Below are positions 48,745 through 58,865 of a stretch of 64,000 nt of DNA, one piece after another. The notes under the pieces were generated by a model, which had not been told where the DNA came from, did not search any database, and saw nothing but the letters and a program-made list of their open reading frames with translations. Origin of the DNA: Gnomoniopsis sp. IMI 355080 (taxonomy: Eukaryota > Ascomycota > Sordariomycetes > Diaporthales > Gnomoniaceae); NCBI GenBank assembly GCA_027946555.1, contig JAPEVC010000063.1, forward strand, positions 1 through 64,000, given 5' to 3'. A program made the translations under genes and the position numbers. Every line of letters begins with the position of its first letter. The stretch's first letter is position 1.

Positions 48745-49525
48745 ATGATTGACAGGACCGGAAATGTGTCGTCAAGTCGAACATCTACGCAGACTTGTCC
48801 GACACTAGCCATTGTCTCGCAATGATGGTGAGAATTCTAGTAGGCTCAACCCCATTACCACTGGTGATCTCGGTCGACAGTTCTATACTGAAGATGCATG
48901 TGGTCTATTTCATCGATTATATTCAATGTGAATCATGGAAACACTGCTTCTCTGCATTTATTTCATGTAAATCGTACTTTCACTGTGAAACATCTGGTGC
49001 GTTCCCGAGTCTACTTATGCCAAGTCGCCAGCCGATGCCTGAGTTACCTAGAAACATTATGCCGCCGCGAATGAAGAAGGGTGAGCACAAACCACTCTCG
49101 AAATGTGTCAATGCGATGTTTCAATGACCCCCATCTCTACCATCGTTCTTGGCAAAAGCTTAACCTGAGGAGAAGGAGCTGGCGGGAAGTCGATCACACA
49201 CCAGGGTACCATGACAGTGACGCCCGATTTGCCATCAGCACGCTTCAGTATGAAACGTTCTTCGAACACCAAAGATAACGTTCCTGCGTGGACGTCGTGA
49301 TAGACTCACCTTGCGCTTTCAGACTTGATAAACGCACATATTCCCAAGCAGGGCCAAGGTCTGGCAACGGACGTCCCAGTTCAGTTCTACAGTTCGCTTC
49401 TTTAATTCATCACTGCGCAGAGCGCCTGATAACACATCCTTCGTACCCGCGCTTTCGTTACAACTAATTTCTAATACTCGATGACATCTAGCCAGTATTG
49501 GGTCTCAATCAACTTGGTCGCGAGA
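48745..49525. other. Intergenic
   Basis: No gene supported. Holds the 3' end of the CE12 gene and promoter of the beta-propeller gene. Confidence 0.5.
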
Positions 49526-50736
49526 ATGGCCCTGCTTTTCCTTCAGTTACAGGCCTTTGCCCTGCTCTTCCTCCTCCCTACTACTCTCGCGCAAGGCTGT
49601 CGCAATGCCAACAACGCCACGATAACCCTCCCATCCCAGACGGTCTTCCAGTTGGCCCCGAGTGACAATGCCACATTCTTCGAGAACATCGTTTCGCGCT
49701 CTAATGGCGACCTCCTCGTCACCATGGTCCTTCCGGAACCCAACATCTTTCTGCTCCAAAACCCTGATTCTGAATGTCCTGTCTTATCGCCACTCATCTC
49801 CGTCCCCGGCGTCAACGGCACCGACGGCATCGCCGAGATAGCAAACCGCCCGGACGTCTTCGCCGTGGTCGCGGGCAACATCAGCCTGGGCGGGAACCCT
49901 GCGAACGGCGTGCCAAACTCCTGGTCGGTGTGGGAGGTCGACCTGACCGGTGGCACCAACACGACTGCCAACGGGGCCGTGAGCTGCGCGCTGGGCGCCA
50001 CTGTGCAGCCGACCGTGTCGGCCCGCAAAATTGCCGATTTCCCCATGGCGCCGCGGCTCAACGGCCTGGCTGCGATTCCGGGCACGTCGGCGGTCCTGGT
50101 GGGTGACTCGGAACTGGGTGTGGCGTTCCGTCTGGACACGGTTACGGGTGAGATAACGACGGCGCTGGATTTCCCACAGATGAAGCCTGTATCCGGAGCA
50201 GGTAGTCTTGACGACGCGCTGGGATTAAATGGGCTGAAGGTCGGGAAAGATGGATTCCTGTACTTCACCAACGCAGCAGCTAGGACCATCAGTCGAGTAG
50301 CCATTTTACCCGATGGTAGTGGCCCAATGCCTGGGGCGACGGTGGAGACAATAGCTTCAGTAACCTCCGCAGGGTGGATGGATGATTTGGATCTGAAAGA
50401 CGATGGGAGTTTGTGGGTTACGACCAATGTGAGTATGAATTCAAAACAAAGAGGCAAGCCGCGGAAATCATAAAACTCATGTGCTGACATCGAGTGTAGC
50501 GTCCTACCAACGCGCTGTTGGTCATACAGCCTACTGTTGCGGGTGCATCTGGGGCCTCAGCTCGGTTCCGGGAGCCAGTGATGGCAGTGGGAGGAGTGAA
50601 CACGACAATTATAGATGGGCCTGTGGCTGGTGTCTTTGGACGCGGGACCGCTGGAAACCAAATGGTGTATGTTGCTACGGGAACGAATAACGAGCCTGCG
50701 AAGGTCGTGAAGATAGACACCTCGTCATGTGCGTGA
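49526..50736 (+). CDS. Secreted six-bladed beta-propeller protein (SMP-30/gluconolactonase-like)
   Basis: Two exons, to 50428 and 50500-50736, joined across a 71-nt GTGAGT..GTAG intron (..WVTTN-RPTNALLV..). The start at 49526 is preferred over the in-frame ATG at 49481 because it opens directly onto a signal peptide (MALLFLQLQAFALLFLLPTT) and has A at -3; it gives 379 residues. Repeated propeller-like blades are visible (NGDLLVTMVLPEPNIFLL, GIAEIANRPDVFAVVAGN, LNGLAAIPGTSAVLVGDS, LNGLKVGKDGFLYFTN, MDDLDLKDDGSLWVTTN). Fungal members are secreted and of unknown substrate; some relatives are lactonases. No catalytic residues can be assigned with confidence. It ends 72 nt from the convergent CHY-finger gene. 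Confidence 0.85.
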
Positions 50737-50807
50737 TTAGCGAAAAGTCTGTAAGAATATGTGTGCCATTTTCCAATTCCTTGGCTCGCAAGTGAAAACG
50801 CACATCC

Positions 50808-52898
50808 TCAATCTTTTTTCGTCTCTCCACCTCCTATCCTCTTGAATTTTCTCGGATCCTTTCTGCTCATTAGCTTTTGATCCCGCGTCCCTTTTCCACC
50901 CTCCCAGAAGCCCCTGCCCTTTCGTCCGACCACGCTCCGTCCACAGTAATTGCAGTTCGCCACCGCATAGTTCTGCTCCCGCGAGCAGTACCCGCAAATC
51001 ATCCGATTAGCCCACTCGTTGAGGTGATTCTCCGCTTCATCGTGACATTTGTCGCACGCATGTACTTTGCTGCAGCAACTGAACCGGAACCAACGGTAGC
51101 TCTTGCGGTAGTGCTTGCACGCACCCCTATCAGGCAGCGCCTCACCGGCGTGTAAGCCCAGCTTTTCCTGACGGCGGCGCGGGCCGGAGGTAGGAGGTAG
51201 GGATGATCCGGCAGAGTACGCGAGGAATTTGACCTCCGGAATCTTGAAGGTGAAGCGTGCGTGGCATTCCCTGCACACGTTGGTGGTGGTATCGGCCCGC
51301 ACGGCGACAAGGCCTTGGGTGGCTGTTGAGCACTTGCCGCAGGTGGGGACGAACGTCGACGGGAGCATATCGGCCACAGTGCAGCCGGTGAGGTCTATGA
51401 AGCCTGCGCGTGTCGAATTTGCGTGGACGAGCTCGGGGCGGAAAGTTATGGAGAGTGGTGTTGCGCACTTGCGGCAGGACTCCGACATCTTCGCGACGTT
51501 GGGCTTCAGACCGCCGATCTCGTTGATCATTTTGCAACGCTCGCATTTCACGCTGAGGGAGAGGATGGAGATTTCGAGAAGCTCGATGCCGTGTAGCTCA
51601 ACAGAGGGGAATGAAATGGCTGTGCCGCGCTCGGCGGGCTGAGACGCAGGACTCGAAGCGGGCGGTGGCTTTTTTAACGGGAGGACCGCGCCGCCGTCTT
51701 CGTCCTCTGAGTCGGTTGACTCGTACGACTCCTCTCCAGAGTGGTCGCCTTCTGCGTCCGTGTACCACTCGGGAGGGCGTGGAATCACCTGAACATTGCC
51801 TTTGTTCTCGACGGTCTTTGATATTTTGGCTGCGTCGTGCTCTGTAGACACTGTAGCGGTTGCCTCCTCGGCGTTCTGGGCAACAGGCTGGACAGATTTC
51901 CTCTGCCTCTGAGCTTGCCTTGCCAACAGATGGATGCTTTGCGTCAAAGAATTGATGTGACTCATGAGGGTCAACTCTTTCTTTTCCTTCGCCTTTTCCA
52001 TGAACAGCTCCTCCACATCCTCAGCATCTTCAGATTCAACATCATTGAGCAATATCCGAAGCGACTGCAGGGGATATAAGAGGGGCACGATCAACTGCAG
52101 GGAATTTATGTTGCGCAAACCAGTTGGAAGCTCCGAACGACGTTTTGGCTCGAGCGGTAGCGTATAGACGATACCGTCGCTAGACTTGTGATAGTGGCCA
52201 AGTCGTCCCATGCGCGTCTCAATTTGTCGCGTCTCTTGAGCTCGTCTGGCTTTGGCATCTGCGATCTGCTCTCTTGTAAATGTCTCTTCCGGCACGTACG
52301 GCCGCGGCGGCGCCGGCGGACTGGATGGAGACGAAGTAGCTGCTAGTACCACCTCGGCCGGCTTCCGCTCGTCCGCATGGACGGGTTTGGAGGTGACATG
52401 CCTGGTGTCTTTGTAAATGGTGACCTTGACTGTCTCAGCCTTTTGCTCGGAGAGAAATTCTTCGAGATGTTTATCCAGAGCATTAGTGAGTGCCAGAAGT
52501 GTGGCGCCTTTCTTCTCCTCCACCAACTTCGCCCAACCTTTCTCCACGTTGATTGCAAAGCCGCGAGGTATGTCGTCGTTCAAGACTGTCAGCCTGGGAG
52601 GCGAACCCTCCTTGGGGTAGTTCTTTGGTACTTTCAGCTCGCACTTGAGATGATCCAACTCAAAGGGAAAGTCTGGATCTGAAGGAGTGAGCTTGAAAAT
52701 TAAAGATGTGGCGGCTCCATTGTCAACGATTGATTCCTTAGGGGAGAATCGTTTGCGTAGCTGGTTGATCTGGTAGGTGCGTGGATCTTGCTGGAGGGCT
52801 GCTGGCACAGGCTTTGGAACGACGCGTGAGGGCGGAGGCTCTGGTGCAGCCTGCTGGTGACTGGATGGTGGACCAGACTGATTGGCCGTTGAGATCAT
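50808..52898 (-). CDS. CHY zinc-finger protein with RWD-like N-terminus
   Basis: Single exon, 696 residues from the Met at 52898; the frame stays open to a Met at 53057, but those 53 extra residues are poor in conserved character. The N-terminal third (YQINQLRKRFSP..FKLTPSDPDFPFELDHLKCELKVPKNYP) looks RWD/UBC-like. The middle is acidic and disordered (EGDHSGEESYESTDSEDEDGG). The C-terminal part has several CxxC pairs (KCERCK, CRKCATP, TCGKCS, VCRECH) and then the CHY finger: ACKHYRKSYRWFRFSC, HACDKCHDE, MICGYCSREQ, NCNYCGR. CHY fingers bind zinc and occur in E3 ligases (Pirh2 type) and in yeast Hot13, which helps mitochondrial import by removing zinc. No RING follows, so ligase activity is not implied. 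Confidence 0.85.
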   Translation of the reverse strand: MISTANQSGPPSSHQQAAPEPPPSRVVPKPVPAALQQDPRTYQINQLRKRFSPKESIVDNGAATSLIFKLTPSDPDFPFELDHLKCELKVPKNYPKEGSPPRLTVLNDDIPRGFAINVEKGWAKLVEEKKGATLLALTNALDKHLEEFLSEQKAETVKVTIYKDTRHVTSKPVHADERKPAEVVLAATSSPSSPPAPPRPYVPEETFTREQIADAKARRAQETRQIETRMGRLGHYHKSSDGIVYTLPLEPKRRSELPTGLRNINSLQLIVPLLYPLQSLRILLNDVESEDAEDVEELFMEKAKEKKELTLMSHINSLTQSIHLLARQAQRQRKSVQPVAQNAEEATATVSTEHDAAKISKTVENKGNVQVIPRPPEWYTDAEGDHSGEESYESTDSEDEDGGAVLPLKKPPPASSPASQPAERGTAISFPSVELHGIELLEISILSLSVKCERCKMINEIGGLKPNVAKMSESCRKCATPLSITFRPELVHANSTRAGFIDLTGCTVADMLPSTFVPTCGKCSTATQGLVAVRADTTTNVCRECHARFTFKIPEVKFLAYSAGSSLPPTSGPRRRQEKLGLHAGEALPDRGACKHYRKSYRWFRFSCCSKVHACDKCHDEAENHLNEWANRMICGYCSREQNYAVANCNYCGRSVVGRKGRGFWEGGKGTRDQKLMSRKDPRKFKRIGGGETKKD

Positions 52899-53329
52899 GT
52901 TGGATGTGGATGTGTTTGATGTATCTAGCTGGGGAATCTTAAGGCTAGAAACTGCTGATAGTTGCTGGAACGAGATTTGGCAAGTGACAGACAAGGCTTC
53001 GGTAAGAATGATGGTGGCAACAGGGATGGTACAGCAAATCTTGGACAGTATACGCAAGAATATTTGTTGGTATGTATGAAAAAAAGGCCTGGTAGTCTTT
53101 TATGAGTATCGTGTCCTGTAGAAAGACGCACGCGGTTCGAGTTGGACAATTTCCAAAGAGTATTCAGATGTCATCGTCGAAGACTCAGGATGAGCCATAT
53201 CGAACCGACAGACAGGGAGGGTCCCACTAATAACCGAGAGCACAGACCATCCGTTACTGCCAAGATGCTTATTCCGACGACACTCCCAACTATCAACTTG
53301 CCGACTCAACACCACACACAGCTGGCTGG

Positions 53330-53983
53330 CTACTTTGACTTCCCTTCCTCGTAGTATTCTGGATACGTGTCTCGATAGCCCAGGATCCATCTACCCCAGA
53401 AAGCCGCTACAGTCAACAACATCCGACTGGCTATTCTACCAATGCTCTCCCAAGGCAGCGGCACCGCAAGTGGCGTGTCTGCACTGTGCAAAAACACCAG
53501 CAGCTGGAAGAAACTCGGTGCTGTTCTGGCCTTGTTGCAATCGTCCAAGTATCCAAAGAAGTTGCGGAAGAAGCGCTGCTCACTCTCGTAGGACTCGGGC
53601 GTGAGGCGGATATCGACGACGAGATCTTCTGTTTTGGAAGCGTTCTCGAATCGGTGATAACGACCCGCCTTGATTGTCGTGGTGCTTTGCTTGCCGCCTC
53701 CGCCAGTCAGTATGGCAGCTGGGCTGGACCCTAGTCCACAGTAGAAGTTGCCAACCCCCTGTCTCACTCTGAAGTGCTCATCTTGATACATGTGATAATG
53801 GAAAGGCGGCGTGAGGACGGGAAGGCTGTGATCATCTGTCTCGGGCGGGATCGCATGGGTCATACAGTACTCGGAGTTGGGCTCTCGGAAAGTGACAGAG
53901 GAGCGCCCGCCATCGTAGTAAATGGGGTTCTTGGCAGCACTGTGCGTGCGGACGGGCCCAACTCCGCGCAAAAACGAAAGCAT
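53330..53983 (-). CDS. Cupin-fold-like protein
   Basis: Single exon, 217 residues. The block FHYHMYQDEHFRVRQGVGNFYCG, split here by length, is the first cupin motif with HxH and a downstream Glu-His, and AGRYHRFENAS is the second motif with its His. A C-terminal hydrophobic segment (ASRMLLTVAAFWGRWIL) suggests membrane association. No signal peptide. Similar short fungal cupins occur both alone and in secondary-metabolite clusters; no such cluster is evident next to it. Substrate unknown. Confidence 0.75.
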   Translation of the reverse strand: MLSFLRGVGPVRTHSAAKNPIYYDGGRSSVTFREPNSEYCMTHAIPPETDDHSLPVLTPPFHYHMYQDEHFRVRQGVGNFYCGLGSSPAAILTGGGGKQSTTTIKAGRYHRFENASKTEDLVVDIRLTPESYESEQRFFRNFFGYLDDCNKARTAPSFFQLLVFLHSADTPLAVPLPWESIGRIASRMLLTVAAFWGRWILGYRDTYPEYYEEGKSK

Positions 53984-54685
53984 TGCGCTTCAATTTTCAG
54001 GTTGGTTGTGGTTGGTATAGGAATCAAAAAGACAATCTGAGCCCCCAGTCGAGGTCTTCATAAGACGTGCGGGGTGCCTATATAAGATTGCAGCCAAGAC
54101 TGGTTTGCAAACGGACTGTCTCATGCCCATATCCGCTCGTGCCCATATCCGCTGCGCACAGTTCTAATCACCGCCCACTGATGACTGATCTGTAGTAGAC
54201 AACCCTAAAGCTGGTACGATTTCATTTTTGGCATGTGTAAAACTCTTTCATCATGAGTTAGTTGTATCACTGTGTTGCGCTACTGCCCGCGCCCATAGGC
54301 GTCAGGATTGTGAAGACTGTCCCGCACCGGTCAATTAACAACGTGAGCAAAGACATTGTCCGTGACGTAGAGCATAGTGCCCTTGATAATACCGCGTGAG
54401 ATTTCAGGGAAGAGAATCCCAAAGGAACATGCTTGAGACCCATCGAAATATCGAGCAAGGCATCCATTTGTAGCATTCGGTAGCGATAACGCAACTCGTG
54501 TGTTCTGCTTCCCAATATTTGCAACTAGCCCTCCAGGAGGGGGGCAGGCCTTTACTCAATGCGCTGTTCTTGGACGCCATGATGAGGAGTACTCGGAGCA
54601 CTCGGCTCTCAAACGAGCTTCTCAAAGTACATGGCATGATGCCACATTGTCATTAACGCTCTACTATTCAACACAGTCCACCACC
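53984..54685. other. Intergenic, 700 bp
   Basis: No gene supported. Contains the promoter of the cupin gene and the terminator of the deubiquitinase gene. A short direct repeat (GCCCATATCCGCT-like, twice near 54125-54152) is present. Confidence 0.5.
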
Positions 54686-57645
54686 CTAATTCGACAGGCC
54701 CACATCTTTACGCTGATAGAAGACCATATACGCGTCCATGGGCGTCGCCCAATGCCTGCCCTGCCTGAACAGGAACTTGGTACCAGGATCATTGCGCCCT
54801 GGCCCTACCTCCTGTGTCGTGACTCTGGAATCATCCGCCACCCGCCACCTTGATTTGCCGTCGGGTCCTTCCGGCCCTTCCCTAACTACAGCGATGTAGT
54901 GGCCACCGACAAGCTGCCCTCCGTGCTGGATGACGGCGTAAGCATCGTATCGGAATGGTTTAGTGAAGTGGTGGTCGTTGATGACTGGCGTGGTGGGAGA
55001 TGCTCCTTGAGTGGGGTCACTACGCCCCTGGTCGTTTCGACCCTGGATGGAGTATGGAGTGAGATCCAAATCATGGTGCGGAAAATCGATATATACGTTG
55101 TTCTTGCGAAGCTTGTTCTCAAAGCGACCGAAAAAGACACATAAGAGATCAGGTAGACGCGCGAAGCGGGGCGTGCGTTTGCAAGCGCCCTTGAGACCAC
55201 AGCCGTCGCACTTGTAGTCCTCCAGGTGCTCTTCAGCGAAGTAGTTCGTGAGAAGTGACTCGATGGACTGTGGCTGGGAGGTTTCAGGCAGGGAGAGAAC
55301 GATATGGTTCTTGGGAGGATCGACGCGGTAGGTAACGTGGCCACATGTCTCACAGCGGGTGATGAGGCATTCGAGCGTCTGCCAGTATTTGTCGATGATG
55401 GAGTCGTTCGCTTTGCTATACAAATTCCAAATGTCGACAGCGCCCTCTAGTATGGATTTGTTTTCAGGCGGGGGAGGCAGCCCGACATCTGGGCGGTCGC
55501 GGTGTCGATTGGTCTCATCATGCAGTTCGAGGAAAAGTCTGAGAAGAAGCTCATGAGCATCCATTTGTCGGTTGCCGCCAAGAATCTGATCCAGAGGTTG
55601 AGGCCCTTTGAAGCCTTTAGAGGTAATATGTCGTAAGTATTGCTGGAAAAGGCGGTTAGTGTTTATGAGGCCGAGACGGTTGAAAGAATACGTCTTGGAC
55701 TCGGTACAAAGGTTCGAAGTTGAGCTGCGGCAATGGCAGGAAAAGGCCGATGACATGGTCATCTGTGAAAACTGAAGAGACTTACCATTAGAGTATCTGC
55801 CTTCATTTCGAACTTGGCAGTTCCCATCCATAAAAAGAGGTTAGCCATAATTTTGGTCAACAGCTGCGGGGGTAGGATTTTTTCGTCGGCTTTCTTCGGT
55901 GGCTTGTACAGATGCTGCCACGCTTGTGAGTAAAGCTCCTCGCCAAATCCCCCGGATGCAAAAAGGGCCTGTAGTGTGCTGTTCGCATAACACCAATTTC
56001 CAGGGTTCTGCAAACCAATAGCACGCCCGCGACTTGATACGTCTCTTTTGGCAACAGCCTTCGAGGCTGTGCCTTCGTCGTCATCTGGTGGCTGGAGACC
56101 AGAGTAGCTTCGGCGTGGTACTGCAGGAGGCGGTCGTGTAGGCTCACGTGGAGGCATCGGTAATTCCGGGGGTTTCTGAGGAGAAGCCGGTGGCTTAACG
56201 GGGGATAATCGAAGATCACTCCTCTCCTCCAAGGTCATTTCCACAGGCGATGTCATCGACTCCTGGATAGCGGGAAAGCGTGTAAGGAAGTCGTTGATTG
56301 ACCGGGCAGCCGTAAAATTCTCTTGAACCACACCGTTCGCCTCGTCTTCCTCGGGTTGGGTCAGATGTTGCTCCCATCGTTTTGCTTCCTCAGGGTTTTG
56401 GATGGGCTTCGTAGGAGATCTCAGCCACGGCTTGTCGTATGTGGACCGTTTCCGCCTATGGCCTGAATTTCGCAAGGCATGGCTGCCCATGGAATCTTTC
56501 CACGCATCCAAACCTCCTTTGAGCAGCTTTGCATGCTTGGAAGCGGGATTTCCTTCCGGGTAGTCGAAGTCTGACAATATCGAAAACAACTTGGATGCAT
56601 TGTTCTTTCGGTCTACAAAGCTCTCGGAACTCTGGTCATAGATTATGACCATGTCATATTCGTGCCGTCTTTCAAAATGCTCCTTTTCCTCGACCGATCC
56701 AAGCACCATGGAATCTTCCACATCTCGGGCTTCTATCCCTGGTCGTTCGAGGATATCGGGTTCAATGCATATGGTAGATGACGACAGGATGTGTCCATCC
56801 TCAAAGTCTGCTCGAGGCCTGACATCGATAATCAGGATGCGAAAACCCTCGATTCGTTGATATCTTAGCAGATCCTCCACCGTAATAAGATCTCCTTCTG
56901 GTAAGTCTATGTGCACACGGAGTTCCGGCGGAGATGTCGGGCTCTTGATGTCTGGTGTGGATTTCAAGCCTGATTTGACAACGGGAAAGTACGACGTTGC
57001 TCGGCTGTAGGAGCCGCGCGGAGTGCTCGAGGGTAGGTCCTGGTGATGGGAAGTATTGCCTCCCCTTGCTGGGCTATATATAGCGTCTGGCAGTTTCGGC
57101 ATAATCACATTGCCATTTGTAGTGAGTCTCGGAGGTTTAGGAGGTGGTGTAGGTGGTATCTTGCGTCCGAGAGATGATCCTTCTAATGAGTGACGTCCTG
57201 CAGGTTTCCCATTGTGATTTGCTTCGGTGGTATGGTTGTCAATGATCGGTACAATAGGGGGTTGTGTTCGTATTCGAGGGTCTTGGACTGGCCCATTGCG
57301 AAGCTTGGCCATCCTGCTCTTCAAGTCATCAGCGGCCTTTGTCTCGCCGGCCTTGTGCTGATTGGCCAGTTTGTGCTTCTTGATTGCCTCATATGTTTCG
57401 TAGTCGTCGGTAATTTCCTTCAAAAGGTGTCGGTATCTTTCGCCCAGCTGTTTCCGGTCGGATTTGAGCGAGTGGTAGTCTCGGTGCATAGGAATCAGCT
57501 TGATGGCGAGGGTGGAGGTCTTCAGGTAGGAGTCGAGAGCGTCGTCGTGCTTGCCCATAGTGACGAGGAACTGGGCCTGTTTGGCGCCCTTTTGTACGTC
57601 GTCCACGAGACTGGCCAAGGGCCGGGAGAGGTCGACGTCGGTCAT
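54686..57645 (-). CDS. Rhodanese-USP ubiquitin C-terminal hydrolase (Doa4/USP8 type)
   Basis: Two exons, 57645-55786 and 55642-54686, joined at ..DTLM-QYLRHI.. across a 143-nt intron with a CACTAAC branch site, give 938 residues. The start is the Met of MTDVDLSRPL; an upstream in-frame Met (57786) adds 47 unlikely residues. Residues 1-110 are helical, like the MIT/USP8-dimer region. About 245-400 is a rhodanese-like domain (IDVRPRADFEDGHI) whose usual catalytic Cys loop is replaced by YDQSSESF, so it is probably structural. The USP domain starts with GLQNPGNWCYANSTLQ, Cys552 being the nucleophile; a zinc ribbon (CETC..CDGC) is in the fingers; GGQLVGGHYIAVV carries the His and WRVADDSRV the Asp. 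Doa4 recovers ubiquitin from endosomal cargo. It is divergent from VPS27. Confidence 0.92.
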
Positions 57646-58865
57646 GTTGTGTTGAGCGAAAGGACGACAAGAGCGACGGCATGGTTCTTTGTCAGTTGCG
57701 CAGGTGGGAGTAGGAGGTTGGGAACCCGGCGTGGGCGCGCGATGATCACAACTTGTTGCAGGGTATAGGAATGTCGATCGGATCACTGGGAAGCGGCAAT
57801 AAATTAGATAGAAGGAGAAGCGCCTGTGGGATCAACTCCCGAGGGATGCCAGAAAAGTCATCGCGATGGAGTGTTTCGTTCGCAGTGCTCAAATGTCGAG
57901 AGGTTTGTCGAGGGTCGGATGGACCCGAAAGCACGATGTTCGAACAACTCGAAGAGAACAAGTGACGTCTCCCGTATCATTCGGGCCTCAATGCCTGCCG
58001 ACAAGGCAGCCAGGGTCCCCCCAGCGTACAGTACAATGCAAGCATGTTAGGCCTTCAAGGTGCCAAATACTATGGAATCCGGACACTATTTTTTTGATAC
58101 AGAGTTTACGACTACTGCTTGTTTGCGAGTTGAAGACTGGTACGAAATCTTGTCTGTGGTAGAGATTATTGAAGGAAATATGCTGTAGGTGGGGGAGGCC
58201 CAATGAAGTTAAATTGTTCATCGGGTCAATAGTACTCCGTACTTGGAGCAGACGCACGACAAGTGCCCAGGTGGTCTACATATGCGTAATGCGACTAAGG
58301 ATATGCGTAATCACATTTGTATGTAATCAGTAGTATAAGTAGAGGATACAGACCATTTCCCTGTCAGTTGTCAGGTAGGTACCTGACCGCCTATATGTTG
58401 CCTTACATATTGGAGCACCTCAACTTTGTACAGCACTGTATGCACAATAGACAAAAAGGACGTCGAGGTCGTTACGTAAACTGGGATCGTTAGCATCGAG
58501 AGTGAGGACCCCTGCCACCGACGTAAGCTGTTTGGGCCTCCTTCAGGCAGGCACGCTGGCACGGCCCGCTGGTGAACCTCCAACCTCCAAAAGCCAATAT
58601 CTGCACCTTCAAGGTTCACTTCTGTTGTGGCGACTCAAAGTGTACCATCCGACAAGCCTTGCTCTACCACTCACTCTATCGCCGTCTGATTCATCACGTG
58701 GTGCACTGTTTCTACAGACTCACTATCGGTCGCTCGCTGATCCGCATCCGGATCCCGCTACTTATCGACGCTGTCGACAACCACGAGCTCCATCACCGAC
58801 TCCCTGCATCCTCCCTCCCGACATCCAGCATCGCGATACTCGCTCGACTGGCCCAGCTGCACAAC
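57646..58865. promoter_or_regulatory. Shared divergent region between deubiquitinase and VPS27 genes
   Basis: 1,220 bp between two outward-facing start codons. ACTCCGTACT lies at 58234-58243. A string of ACGTGATG/CACGTG-like words occurs near 58690-58700. No third gene is supported; frames at 58371-58619 and 58502-58909 lack features or overlap the VPS27 start. Confidence 0.55.

Noticed and set aside
49543..50490. 315-codon minus-strand frame
   Set aside because: Shadow of the beta-propeller gene; Ser/Pro/Arg-rich composition typical of antisense reading in GC-rich coding DNA.
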